Part shown: positions 19,601 through 29,615 of the stretch, piece after piece
Layout: every line of letters starts with the position of its first letter
Position numbering within the stretch: position 1 is the stretch's first letter
NCBI GenBank assembly: GCA_949499105.1
Contig: CATEFX010000019.1
Coordinates: 1 to 64,000, forward strand
Reading direction: 5' to 3'
DNA length: 64,000 nt
DNA from: Formosa sp. Hel1_33_131
GTDB lineage: Bacteria; Bacteroidota; Bacteroidia; Flavobacteriales; Flavobacteriaceae
The notes under the pieces: generated by a model
What the model saw: the letters and a program-made list of their open reading frames with translations, nothing else
Told to the model about the DNA's origin: nothing
Database searches by the model: none
Made by a program: the position numbers and the translations under genes

Positions 19601-20070
19601 TATTTTTTCCAAGTATTCCCACGAATATTTAAGGCCGCTTTTAACACATCTTTTTGACTGATTTGCCCAATTAATTTACCATTTTCCACGACTGGGAATC
19701 GTCTTCTTTTTGAGTTGATGAATTTGGTAGCTACATCAAAAATATTCATGTCTTTGTCAATCGTGTCAACATTGGTGATCATTTTTTTGGCCACCGTATT
19801 GTCGCTATCAGAAGGCATATTATAATATTTACTTTCAGAAATATGCTTGATACAGTCCGTTTCAGAAATAATACCAATCAATTCATTTTCAGCGTTGACG
19901 ACTGGGCCACCAGAAATTTTATGGTCGATTAACAAATGAATAACATCGTCTAAAGAATCGTCGGGATTAAAGGTGATTAATTTTTTAGTCATATAATCAG
20001 ACACTAAAAATTGTACATTTTTTTTCCCTTGTGAGGTATCTCTTTTTCCTCGAAAGCTTTTAATTCCCAT
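19600..20070 (-). CDS. CBS domain-containing protein (tandem CBS pair)
   Basis: VSDYMTKKLITFNPDDSLDDVIHLLIDHKISGGPVVNAENELIGIISETDCI ... RRRFPVVENGKLIGQISQKDVLKA. Confidence 0.93.
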   Translation of the reverse strand: MGIKSFRGKRDTSQGKKNVQFLVSDYMTKKLITFNPDDSLDDVIHLLIDHKISGGPVVNAENELIGIISETDCIKHISESKYYNMPSDSDNTVAKKMITNVDTIDKDMNIFDVATKFINSKRRRFPVVENGKLIGQISQKDVLKAALNIRGNTWKK

Positions 20071-20246
20071 AATTAATTGTTTTAGTTAGTCTTAAAGTTA
20101 CTCATTTTTAGATATTTTAAATCATTAATATCATTTTTATTTGTTTTATGTAATAGATTATAATAATAGGAGTTCCCGAGTATATGCTGTTATTTTATTG
20201 ATTTAATAGGTATTACTTGTTTTTTTGCTAAATCAGCAGAACTTTG

Positions 20247-20290
20247 TAGCGGATTCTTTTGTTGCATGGACTACAAGTCCGCTCTAGCGG
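20247..20290. repeat. short palindromic/REP-like element downstream of abiH
   Basis: TAGCGGATT...GGACTacaAGTCCGCTctagcggg: GGACT/AGTCC and AGCGGA/TCCGCT inverted repeats. Confidence 0.5.
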
Positions 20291-20337
20291 GTTTTGGAAC
20301 TTACACAGTTTTCAGGCTAATGTCTTAAATATTGAGT

Positions 20338-21474
20338 TTATTTAGACTTGTAAAGATAATTCTCTCTTTTTTCAATTTCATGTAAATTTGGCTGTTTTTT
20401 ATAAGGAAAAGCAATGCTACTTTCAAAATCTAAAACTTTGGATCTTACATCATCTTCATTATCAAAAATTCTTAAAATGTTTTTAATTAAAGCATCAAAC
20501 GATTTTTGTTGTTCAATTTTGTTTTTGCCTTGTCGTTTAAATAAATGAATATTTAAGCACTTTTCTCTCTCTAAAACCTTTTTAAGTAATGTTTTATCAG
20601 TTCTACCTAATGAATGCCCAAAAACGTAAACCTCGTAATTACTATATATTTCTAATTCATTTATTAGTTCTCTGTATTTACTTTTTCTTAAGTAATAAAG
20701 TGTTTTAAGATGATCCATATACTCGTCAATATCTTTATCTTTTATACTTTGGTAGCCATCACTTGTGCTGTCTCCATAACCAAAAAGAATATCAGATTTT
20801 AAATCACCATGAATATGATTTACAATTGGTGTATTTTGTGTACCATTTAATGTGCGTTCGAAACTTTCTTTGTAATTATTAAACGTATTCGTGTAATTAA
20901 AATTGAGAACATAAATGTTTTCTTTACCAAAAAAGTTAAATCTAAAAAAAATATCTATAAGTAAGTCATTTTCAGGTTCTTTGATATTTATTAAATATTC
21001 TTTCACATACCTTTTTATCTCGTCAAAGTCATTATTCAATATTAAAATGGCTTCTTTACTTTTATTCCTTTCATCTTTGGTAATTGCTAATTGTAATTCT
21101 GAAAAGTAAGCAGCTTCAATATCAAACCAATTATTATATTGGTCATTATATAGTTTTCCTAAGAAGCTATTTTTTAAAATGATTGATATTGCCTCGGGAT
21201 TGTTTTTTAAGAATTCAAAATCGTTATCATCTTCTTTGCGATTGAAACTTTTTTCTAACCTTTCAAAAACGGGAAGTGGATTATTTCGTAAGTCTGCTAT
21301 AAAGCGTTGATTAAAAAACTTATCATCTTTATCATAATTATATAACCTTTTAAGTATTACATTTTTTAAATAATAATCGGCAAATTCAGCGTAAGAGGTC
21401 GGTAAATCATGAGCTTTATCAAATCCATTGCCAATTATAATAATGGCATTTTTACTTTTTATTCTGTTTTGCAT
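20338..21474 (-). CDS. AbiH family abortive-infection phage defence protein
   Basis: NAIIIIGNGFDKAHDLPTSYAEFADYY, YVLNFNYTNTFNNY, IVNHIHGDLKSDILFGYGD, YEVYVFGHSLGRTDKTLLKKVL: the AbiH motif set. Confidence 0.9.
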   Translation of the reverse strand: MQNRIKSKNAIIIIGNGFDKAHDLPTSYAEFADYYLKNVILKRLYNYDKDDKFFNQRFIADLRNNPLPVFERLEKSFNRKEDDNDFEFLKNNPEAISIILKNSFLGKLYNDQYNNWFDIEAAYFSELQLAITKDERNKSKEAILILNNDFDEIKRYVKEYLINIKEPENDLLIDIFFRFNFFGKENIYVLNFNYTNTFNNYKESFERTLNGTQNTPIVNHIHGDLKSDILFGYGDSTSDGYQSIKDKDIDEYMDHLKTLYYLRKSKYRELINELEIYSNYEVYVFGHSLGRTDKTLLKKVLEREKCLNIHLFKRQGKNKIEQQKSFDALIKNILRIFDNEDDVRSKVLDFESSIAFPYKKQPNLHEIEKRENYLYKSK

Positions 21475-21745
21475 ATATTTAAAAATTTAATTTATCAACG
21501 CTACGCATAGCCTCCCGACTTTGAGCCATTTTTTTTGTCCCTTTTGTAATCCGCTAAGTCAGAAGATTTTTCGGATTTCTTATTTAAAGTAACCAAAAAC
21601 ACCTCCATTTACAGAGCTATACAATACTACAATATCTTACAAAAAAAGGAGAATTGGTTATGAAGACGAGCGTTGGGGCATCGCATCGGTATAAATGTAT
21701 AAAAAAAAAGGATACGTTTTTAAATAATTGTATTTTTGTGATTCT

Positions 21746-22768
21746 ATGGATTCAATCACTCAAATTGTATTAGGTGCCGCCTGTGGCGAAGCCGTTCTCG
21801 GAAAAAAAATAGGCAATCGAGCCTTGTTGTTTGGGGCGATTGGTGGCACCATTCCAGATTTGGATGTGTTTATCGGAAAATTGCTGTTCAATAATGAAAT
21901 TGATGCGATGGCTTTTCATCGCGGATTTATGCATTCATTTCTGTTTGCTATTTTGGCGGCCGTTGGATTTGGAATGCTAGTGTTTTGGATTTACAACCGT
22001 GGAAAACGCTTTGGTATGACCACTCAAAAGGAGTGGATGTGGTTGTTTTTCGCATCCATTTTCACACATCCGATTTTAGATTCGTTCACAGCGTATGGTA
22101 CCCAATTGTTTGCGCCGTTTTCTAACTATCGAGTCGCGTTTAATAACATATCGGTTGCTGACCCCACGTACACACTCCCGTTTTTGATCGCTTTAATTGT
22201 GGTGATGTGTTTTAATCGAACCTCAACGAAGCGTCGTTTGTTTTTACAGATAGGGCTAGGGGTAAGTTCGTTATACATGCTGTTAACGTTAGTGAATAAA
22301 TACCATGTGAATGGCGTCTACAAACAATCTTTGGCAGACCATCAAATTGAGTATTTACGGTTTCAAACCCAACCCACGATTTTAAATAATATTTTATGGT
22401 ACGGAACCGCCGAAACCGCTGAGGCGTATTATGTCGGGTTTTATTCGATTTTTGACACTGAAGCGACCGTTAGTAAATGGCACAAACTCCCTAAAAACCA
22501 TGAGTTGATCGGAGGGATGCCTAAAGATTTAGAAACCTTGGCTTGGTTTAGTAGTGGGTATTATAACTTGAATGAAACAGCCGATCCCGACACGTTTTTA
22601 TTTAAAGATTTACGCTATCCATTGATGGACGAAAGCGATCCAAATTCTTCAATTTTTAAATTTACCATTACTAAAAAAGACGACCGTTGGGAAGCGGCAC
22701 CGTTTTATGCGTCCGATGTTTCCTCGGATGCACTAGATTCTTTTTGGACCCGTCTAAAAGGGATTTAA
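21746..22768 (+). CDS. metal-dependent hydrolase, YdjM/DUF457-like inner-membrane family
   Basis: MDSITQIVLGAACGEAVLGKKIGNRALLFGAIGGTIPDLDVFI...HRGFMHSFLFA, multi-TM. ORF opens at 21728; ATG at 21746 preferred. Confidence 0.88.
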   Translation: MDSITQIVLGAACGEAVLGKKIGNRALLFGAIGGTIPDLDVFIGKLLFNNEIDAMAFHRGFMHSFLFAILAAVGFGMLVFWIYNRGKRFGMTTQKEWMWLFFASIFTHPILDSFTAYGTQLFAPFSNYRVAFNNISVADPTYTLPFLIALIVVMCFNRTSTKRRLFLQIGLGVSSLYMLLTLVNKYHVNGVYKQSLADHQIEYLRFQTQPTILNNILWYGTAETAEAYYVGFYSIFDTEATVSKWHKLPKNHELIGGMPKDLETLAWFSSGYYNLNETADPDTFLFKDLRYPLMDESDPNSSIFKFTITKKDDRWEAAPFYASDVSSDALDSFWTRLKGI

Positions 22769-23967
22769 GATAAAACCCCGACTGTTTTCATACAAGCTTT
22801 CATCTTTTGATACGTTCGTTCGATGTCATTATCCAACCCAATTGAAAACCGAATCAGGCCTTCACCTAGTCCCATTTCTTTTTGTTCGTCTTCTGGGATT
22901 TCCGATGACGTAGAACTTCCTGGCGCACTAAACAAAGTTTTATGAAATCCTAAACTCACGGCCAAATACCCTAAATTTTCTTTTTGCATGAGCTCCATTA
23001 ACGCATTGGCTTTTTCCAGACTTCCAGCATCAATGGTCATCATGCCACCAAAACCGTATTCTGAATGCATCATCTGTTTAAAAATAAGATGAGATGGATG
23101 TGATTCTAAACCAGGGTATACTGTTTTTAGTCTGTCTTTTTCAAATCTTTCGGCTAAATACAGGGCGTTTGTACTGTGTTGTTTGATTCGGATGTGAAGC
23201 GTTCGAAGGTTTTTTAAAATGGATGCAGACACACGGCTGTCCATGGTGGAACCAAATAACATGCCAGCGCCATCAATAACGCTTCTTAAACGGTCAATCA
23301 TTTCTTGCGTACCGCAAACGACGCCACCCACCGTATCACTAGAGCCATTGATAAATTTGGTTAAACTATGAATTACAATATCCGCTCCTAAGGTTTTTGG
23401 TGAAATAGATAAAGGTGAAAACGTATTATCTACTACTAATTGTAAGTTGTGTTTTTTTGCCAGTTCAGAAAGCCCTTGAATATTAGCAACTTCCAAGAGA
23501 GGGTTACTCACCGATTCACAGTACAATACTTTTGTGTGTGGAGTAATGGCAGCTTCGACGATCGCTAGTTTGGTAATATCAACAAAGCTTGTTTGAATGT
23601 TGAGTTTGGGTGCGAAGTTTTTTAGAAATGCATACGTACCTCCATAGATCGTACGACTCGAAACCACATGATCGCCTGCACCACAAAGTTGCATGAGTAC
23701 CGCTGTAATGGCACCCATTCCAGATCCAAAAACATTGGCGGTTTCGGTAGCTTCCATCGCTGCAAGGGCTTCCCCTAAGTATAAGTTAGAGGGCGTTGTG
23801 TGTCGTGCATATAAATGACAGCCGTCTGTGTTGCCTTCAAAAGTATCAGACATGGTTTTGGCAGACATAAAGGTAAAGGTCGTTGCGTCTGAAATGGAGG
23901 GGTTGATGCCTCCAAATTCTCCAAAATATTGTAAGTCTTGTAGGTTGTTTGCGGGTTTGAAAGCCAT
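22765..23967 (-). CDS. trans-sulfuration family PLP enzyme (Cys/Met metabolism)
   Basis: YARHTTPSNLYLGEALAAMEATE, FGSGMGAITAVLMQLC, VDNTFSPLSISPKTLGADIVIHSLTKFINGSSDTVGG. Confidence 0.9.
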   Translation of the reverse strand: MAFKPANNLQDLQYFGEFGGINPSISDATTFTFMSAKTMSDTFEGNTDGCHLYARHTTPSNLYLGEALAAMEATETANVFGSGMGAITAVLMQLCGAGDHVVSSRTIYGGTYAFLKNFAPKLNIQTSFVDITKLAIVEAAITPHTKVLYCESVSNPLLEVANIQGLSELAKKHNLQLVVDNTFSPLSISPKTLGADIVIHSLTKFINGSSDTVGGVVCGTQEMIDRLRSVIDGAGMLFGSTMDSRVSASILKNLRTLHIRIKQHSTNALYLAERFEKDRLKTVYPGLESHPSHLIFKQMMHSEYGFGGMMTIDAGSLEKANALMELMQKENLGYLAVSLGFHKTLFSAPGSSTSSEIPEDEQKEMGLGEGLIRFSIGLDNDIERTYQKMKACMKTVGVLS

Positions 23968-24057
23968 GATTGGTTAGATTGATTAGTCTTTCAAAGTTGA
24001 TGAAATTTAGAATTATAAACAATAACTATCTTTATTTTCAATAAATAAATCTAAGTA

Positions 24058-24092
24058 TTGACTTATATATAGATGAAAAATTTATATTTTTG
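24058..24092 (+). promoter_or_regulatory. candidate Bacteroidota promoter (TTG...TATTTTTG) for the Lrp gene
   Basis: TTG at 24058-24060 and TAttTTTG at 24085-24092, ~35 bp upstream of the ATG; spacing (24 nt) slightly long. Confidence 0.3.
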
Positions 24093-24126
24093 AATTAATA
24101 TTTATAGAATCAGAAATTTAATCAAA

Positions 24127-24585
24127 ATGAAATTAGACACGATCGATACACAACTGTTGAATTTTCTTCAGCAGGATGCAAAACAAACTAATAAAGAGCT
24201 CTCTGCTAAGCTAGACATGTCGGTCACAGCCGTATACGAACGCATTAAAAAGCTCGAAAAGGCGGGAGTTATTGCTAAATACGTAGCGTTGGTTAACAAA
24301 CAAAGTGTTGGAAAAGCCTTTGTGGCGTTTTGCCATATAAAATTGGTAAAACATTCTCAAGAATTGGTCCATCAATTTGAAAAAGAAGTGGCCACTATTG
24401 ATGAAGTTTTAGAAGCCTACCACCTGAGTGGTGATTATGATTATTTACTTAAAGTTCACGTAGAAGACATGGCATCTTTTCGAAAATTTATGGTCAGTAA
24501 ACTCACAAATATTGATCATATCGGTAGTAACAATAGTATGTTTGTGATTTCTGAAGTAAAACATACCACGGCCGTTAATATTTAG
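24127..24585 (+). CDS. Lrp/AsnC family transcriptional regulator
   Basis: LDTIDTQLLNFLQQDAKQTNKELSAKLDMSVTAVYERIKKLEKAGVI; ligand domain HLSGDYDYLLKVHV. Confidence 0.95.
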   Translation: MKLDTIDTQLLNFLQQDAKQTNKELSAKLDMSVTAVYERIKKLEKAGVIAKYVALVNKQSVGKAFVAFCHIKLVKHSQELVHQFEKEVATIDEVLEAYHLSGDYDYLLKVHVEDMASFRKFMVSKLTNIDHIGSNNSMFVISEVKHTTAVNI

Positions 24586-24650
24586 CCATCAAATTATTCC
24601 CCCATTGAATATATGTTTGTATTTTTGTGTAAATTAAAAACAAAATTATT

Positions 24651-26051
24651 ATGAAATCATATGATGTTGCTATCATAGGATCTGGGCCTGGCGGCTATGT
24701 CGCTGCCATCCGTTGTGCTCAATTAGGAATGAAAACTGCGATTATCGAAAAATATGCCACTTTAGGAGGCACTTGTTTAAATGTTGGGTGTATTCCAAGT
24801 AAAGCCTTACTCGATTCATCGCACCACTACGAAGATGCTGTAAAGCATTTTGAAACCCACGGAATTGAAATTCCAGGAGACATCAAAATCAACCTTGAAA
24901 AAATGATTGGTCGAAAGCAAGCTGTTGTGGATCAAACCACCGGAGGAATTGATTTTTTAATGACTAAAAATAAAATTGATGTTTATCATGGGATGGGGGC
25001 TTTTAAAGATGCCACTCATATTACCATTAGTGGCGAATCTAACGAAGAAATTGAAGCTAAATACAGCATCATAGCAACCGGAAGTAAGCCAACGACCTTG
25101 CCATTTGCAACGGTTGATAAAGAACGTATCATCACTTCTACGGAAGCCTTGAAATTAAAAGAAATCCCAAAACACCTAATTATTATCGGTGGGGGAGTCA
25201 TTGGCTTAGAATTGGGCCAAGTCTATAAACGACTGGGATCTGAAGTAACGGTCATCGAATATATGGACCGCATTATACCAACCATGGATGCTGGCTTGTC
25301 TAAAGAACTAAATAAAGTATTTAGAAAGCAGAAATTTAATATCAACGTTTCTCACAAGGTCACTTCTGTCAAACGAAATGGAGATGAAATTACCGTAATT
25401 GCAGAAAATAAAAAAGGCGATCTCGTTGAGTTTAAAGGCGATTATTGTTTGGTATCTGTTGGTCGTAGCCCTTATACGGCTGGATTAAATACTGCCTCAG
25501 CTGGCGTAACGCTTACCGATCGTGGACAAGTAGAAGTAAATGGGCATTTACAAACCTCGGCATCTAATATTTATGCCATTGGTGATGTTGTCAAAGGGGC
25601 CATGTTGGCGCATAAAGCCGAAGAAGAAGGGGTGTTTGTCGCCGAAACTATCGCAGGTCAAAAACCCCATATCGATTATAATTTAATTCCTGGTGTTGTA
25701 TATACATGGCCAGAAGTGGCTTCTGTCGGAAAAACAGAAGAACAGCTAAAAGAAGCAGGTATTGCCTACAAAACCGGCCAGTTTCCAATGCGTGCATTGG
25801 GTCGGAGTCGTGCCAGTATGGATTTAGATGGCTTTGTTAAAATACTAGCCGATCAAACCACTGATGAAGTCCTAGGCGTTCATATGATTGGTGCGCGTTG
25901 TGCCGATTTAATTGCAGAAGCTGTTGTGGCAATGGAATTTAGAGCATCTGCTGAAGACATTTCAAGAATGTCACATGCACATCCCACGTTTGCCGAAGCC
26001 ATTAAAGAAGCCGCCTTAGCCGCTACTGAAGATCGTGCGCTTCATATCTAA
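24651..26051 (+). CDS. lpdA: dihydrolipoyl dehydrogenase (paralogue 1)
   Basis: GSGPGGYVAAIRCAQLGMKTAIIEK, GGTCLNVGCIPSKALL, HAHPTFAEAIKEA; 466 aa. Confidence 0.95.
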   Translation: MKSYDVAIIGSGPGGYVAAIRCAQLGMKTAIIEKYATLGGTCLNVGCIPSKALLDSSHHYEDAVKHFETHGIEIPGDIKINLEKMIGRKQAVVDQTTGGIDFLMTKNKIDVYHGMGAFKDATHITISGESNEEIEAKYSIIATGSKPTTLPFATVDKERIITSTEALKLKEIPKHLIIIGGGVIGLELGQVYKRLGSEVTVIEYMDRIIPTMDAGLSKELNKVFRKQKFNINVSHKVTSVKRNGDEITVIAENKKGDLVEFKGDYCLVSVGRSPYTAGLNTASAGVTLTDRGQVEVNGHLQTSASNIYAIGDVVKGAMLAHKAEEEGVFVAETIAGQKPHIDYNLIPGVVYTWPEVASVGKTEEQLKEAGIAYKTGQFPMRALGRSRASMDLDGFVKILADQTTDEVLGVHMIGARCADLIAEAVVAMEFRASAEDISRMSHAHPTFAEAIKEAALAATEDRALHI

Positions 26052-26072
26052 AATCTAACTTTTCAATAGTTA

Positions 26073-26102
26073 AAAACTCTCCTTTTTGGAGAGTTTTTTT
26101 TG
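26073..26102 (+). terminator. intrinsic terminator after lpdA paralogue 1
   Basis: AAAACTCTCC-ttttt-GGAGAGTTTTTTTT. Confidence 0.88.
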
Positions 26103-26166
26103 TTTTTATTCAAATTTTTGTATGTCAATGTCTTAATAGTTATTTTTTTTTAATATATTTAACTAG

Positions 26167-26865
26167 TTGATTGTGAGTGTTTTGTATAATCTTTTAATGA
26201 AATTATTAAACAAAACTTTTATTAACAGATTTGATGCGCATAAAAATGTTTCAATGATAATACCAAATCTAACTTTGAAAGAACATTACTTACTAAACGA
26301 GCTTACCGACGAAGTCTTAGTCGATTTAATTGTAACGACTCAAGATTCTTCATTTTTTAAAGTTTTGTATGAACGTTATGTCCAAATGGTATTTAAAAAA
26401 TGTAAGAGTTTTTCAAAAAACAGCCAAGAAGCTGAAGATCTCTGTCAAGATATCTTTATAAAATTACTGGGAAAAATTGAGAGTTTTAACGGATCCTCTA
26501 AGTTTTCAACTTGGTTATATGCATTTACTTTTAACCACTGCGTAAACTATCACCAACGAAATAAATTTAATAAGTTTGAAAAAATCGCATATAATATAGA
26601 CCTAATATGTGATGATGTTATCTCTCAAAGTAATGAAGAGAACTTTAGTCAGCTCCTGAAATTAGAAAAACTCAAAGAGGCCATGAATTTAATTCCAGTC
26701 CATGAGAAACAAATTCTGATTTTAAAATATCAAGAGTTCAAAAGTATCAAAGAATTAGTCGTCTTTTATAATGTTGGAGAAAGTGCAATCAAAATGAGAT
26801 TAAAACGCGCAAAAGAAAAGCTATTAACCGTTTATAATAACTATCAGTATGAGGCTGCAATTTAG
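26167..26865 (+). CDS. RNA polymerase sigma factor, sigma-70/ECF type
   Basis: FFKVLYERYVQMVFKKCKSFSKNSQEAEDLCQDIFIKLLGKI (region 2), STWLYAFTFNHCVNYHQR, region 4 LIPVHEKQILILKYQEFKSIKELVVFYNVGESAIKMRLKRAKEKL. Start uncertain. Confidence 0.9.
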   Translation: MIVSVLYNLLMKLLNKTFINRFDAHKNVSMIIPNLTLKEHYLLNELTDEVLVDLIVTTQDSSFFKVLYERYVQMVFKKCKSFSKNSQEAEDLCQDIFIKLLGKIESFNGSSKFSTWLYAFTFNHCVNYHQRNKFNKFEKIAYNIDLICDDVISQSNEENFSQLLKLEKLKEAMNLIPVHEKQILILKYQEFKSIKELVVFYNVGESAIKMRLKRAKEKLLTVYNNYQYEAAI

Positions 26866-26868
26866 TCT

Positions 26869-28221
26869 CTATTTTTTATTTCGTTTATTATAATTTTTAT
26901 CGCCTCTTGTTTGCGGTTTTTTATATTTTTTAGCAATAACGAATTTGTAAGAACCCCCTAGATTTTCCTTCTTATTTTTATCTTTTTTATCATGAAATGC
27001 TGGGCCAGGCGCATCTTCATCCGTTTGTTTATGCGGATTGTAATGTTCTCTTATTTGAGGTCGCTCTTCTTCGATGAGTTCATTTGAAATTTCGACAGTA
27101 TCAGGAATGTCTAATGTTTCAATCGTCATTTTCATTAGCGCTTCAATTGCATCCTTATAATCGGTTTCATTTTCTTTAGAAAGAAGTAAACTTGTGCCTT
27201 TTCGTTTCGCACGCCCGGTTCGACCGATTCGGTGCATATAATTTTCAGGATATTCTGGCGTGTCAAAATTGATCACATGAGATACATCATCAATATCCAA
27301 CCCACGAGCCATAACATCGGTTGCTACTAAAATTCTATTGAATCCATTTCTAAATTGATCGATACTTCGCAAACGATAATTTTGAGTTTTATTGGAATGA
27401 ATCACACAAGATTCTCCATGGTAAACCTCTTCTAAAGACTCAAATAACCGATCGGCCATCCGTTTGTTGGAAACAAAAATGAGCACGCGATAATAGGCGC
27501 CCCGATCGTCCATTAAAAATCGAATCAAATTTACTTTCGTATAATAATTGGGAACCTCATAACGATACTGCACGATATTTTCGAGAGGCGTTCCAGAGAG
27601 TGCCACCGAAATACGCTCAGGACTGGTGAAAAAATCGGTAATCAAGGCATCGACATCTGAAGTCATTGTTGCTGAAAACATAATATTTTGGCGACGTTCT
27701 GGCAACAAATCAAATATATTGATGAGTTGGTGTCTAAAGCCCAAATCGAGCATGACATCCACTTCATCGATGACCAGTTTTTGAATATTTTTTAGTTGAA
27801 GCACCCGACTAAGTGCCAAATCATACAAACGTCCAGGAGTCGCGACAAGGATGTCTATCCCTTCTGCAATTTGCTGTTTTTGAGTATTAATATTGGTGCC
27901 TCCATAGACACCTAAAACACGGTTATTTGTATAAACGTTGAGTTCTTCTAAGGTATCAACGACCTGAACGACGAGTTCGCGCGTTGGCACTAAAATTAGA
28001 ATCCGAGGGTTTTCTTGATTGATATATGTCAAGTTTCTAATAAGGGGTAAAGAGTACGCAAGTGTTTTACCGGTCCCTGTTTGTGCAATTCCAACCACAT
28101 CTTTTCCTGCACAAATGACATTAAAAGAAGCTTCCTGAATGGGGGTTGGTTCTACAAATCCTAAATCTTCAAGCGCATTACTTAAAGGAGTGGTTAATTT
28201 AAAGTCTTCGAAAGATACCAT
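26869..28221 (-). CDS. DEAD/DEAH box RNA helicase
   Basis: Q-motif, AQTGTGKTLAYSLPL, DEVD, SATM, MARGLDIDDVSHVINFDTP, HRIGRTGRA; basic C-terminal tail. Confidence 0.96.
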   Translation of the reverse strand: MVSFEDFKLTTPLSNALEDLGFVEPTPIQEASFNVICAGKDVVGIAQTGTGKTLAYSLPLIRNLTYINQENPRILILVPTRELVVQVVDTLEELNVYTNNRVLGVYGGTNINTQKQQIAEGIDILVATPGRLYDLALSRVLQLKNIQKLVIDEVDVMLDLGFRHQLINIFDLLPERRQNIMFSATMTSDVDALITDFFTSPERISVALSGTPLENIVQYRYEVPNYYTKVNLIRFLMDDRGAYYRVLIFVSNKRMADRLFESLEEVYHGESCVIHSNKTQNYRLRSIDQFRNGFNRILVATDVMARGLDIDDVSHVINFDTPEYPENYMHRIGRTGRAKRKGTSLLLSKENETDYKDAIEALMKMTIETLDIPDTVEISNELIEEERPQIREHYNPHKQTDEDAPGPAFHDKKDKNKKENLGGSYKFVIAKKYKKPQTRGDKNYNKRNKK

Positions 28222-28309
28222 TGAAAATAATTTGCGACAAAGGTAAGGTATTCTTATAAAGTGACGATTTATTATTTAGATCTGATTAACTTTGTAATAA
28301 AAATAATAG

Positions 28310-29599
28310 TTGCGGCATCACAAAGAAATTAAGATCAGTTCGGAAACAGGCTTTAAAACTCAGTTATTAGCTTGGGCACAACAATTTGAAGAAATTGTTT
28401 GGTTGGATTCTAACCACTATTTACAGCCGCATAGCAACTACGATGCACTATTGGCAGTCGATGCTTTTACCAGCATTCAAACCGATGCGGTCCATGGATT
28501 TTCTAAATTGAAAGAATACCAATCAATCACCAACGATTGGATTTTTGGATACCTTTCCTATGATTTAAAAAATGATGTGGAACCTTTAAAGTCACAAAAT
28601 TTTGACGGCCTTCAATTTCCCGATCTTTGTTTTTTTCAACCCAAAAAACTATTCCTTTTAAAAGATAATATACTCACAATAAAGTATTTAAATTTTGTAT
28701 CTGATGAAATAGATACTGATTTAAAATCAATTCAATCTTTTTCTATACAAACAGATGATACTCATAATAATGCGATTAAAATTGAATCTCGAATCTCCAA
28801 AGAATCTTACTTAGACAAGGTTGGGACTGTATTATCTCACATTCATAGAGGCGATATTTATGAGGCTAATTTTTGTCAAGAATTTTATGCCAATGCCGAA
28901 TTGGATCCTTTAGAAACCTTTGTTAAGTTAAATGCAATTTCACAAACGCCATTTGCAACTTTTTTTAAAAATGGAAGCCAATTTTTATTATCGGCATCTC
29001 CAGAGAGGTATTTAAAAAAATCTGGTTTAGAAATGACTTCTCAGCCTATAAAAGGCACGACAAAACGATCTCAACATCCAGAAGAGGATTTGCAGTTGAA
29101 AACCAATTTAGAAAACAATCAGAAAGAGCGTAGTGAAAATATAATGATCGTAGATTTGGTACGAAACGACCTTTCTAAAATCGCAAAAAAAGGAACTGTG
29201 AAAGTGACAGAGTTGTGTCAAACGCATAGTTTTAAACAAGTGCATCATATGATTTCCACCGTCCAAGCGGAAGCCCTTCCAACGGTTTCTGCCGTTGATA
29301 TTATTGCGGCGACCTTTCCAATGGGCAGCATGACAGGTGCCCCAAAAATCTCCGCAATGAACATTATAGAATCACTTGAAGAAACTAAAAGAGGACTCTA
29401 CTCAGGAGCTGTGGGTTACTTTACTCCTGGAGCTGATTTTGATTTTAATGTCGTCATTCGAAGTATTTTATATAATGCGTCTACTGCATATATTTCATTT
29501 TCGGTGGGTAGTGCTATTACTTCAAAAAGTACTCCAGAAAACGAATATGAAGAGTGTCTTGTGAAAGCCAAAGCAATGCGTAGTGTTTTGGAAAATTAA
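28310..29599 (+). CDS. pabB: chorismate-binding aminodeoxychorismate/anthranilate synthase component I family
   Basis: GDIYEANFCQEF, LSASPERYLKKSG, QPIKGTTKRS, MIVDLVRNDLSKIAKKGTVKV, PMGSMTGAPKISAM. TTG start predicted. Confidence 0.88.
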   Translation: MRHHKEIKISSETGFKTQLLAWAQQFEEIVWLDSNHYLQPHSNYDALLAVDAFTSIQTDAVHGFSKLKEYQSITNDWIFGYLSYDLKNDVEPLKSQNFDGLQFPDLCFFQPKKLFLLKDNILTIKYLNFVSDEIDTDLKSIQSFSIQTDDTHNNAIKIESRISKESYLDKVGTVLSHIHRGDIYEANFCQEFYANAELDPLETFVKLNAISQTPFATFFKNGSQFLLSASPERYLKKSGLEMTSQPIKGTTKRSQHPEEDLQLKTNLENNQKERSENIMIVDLVRNDLSKIAKKGTVKVTELCQTHSFKQVHHMISTVQAEALPTVSAVDIIAATFPMGSMTGAPKISAMNIIESLEETKRGLYSGAVGYFTPGADFDFNVVIRSILYNASTAYISFSVGSAITSKSTPENEYEECLVKAKAMRSVLEN

Positions 29600-29615
29600 T
29601 TTGTAATATTGCGTC

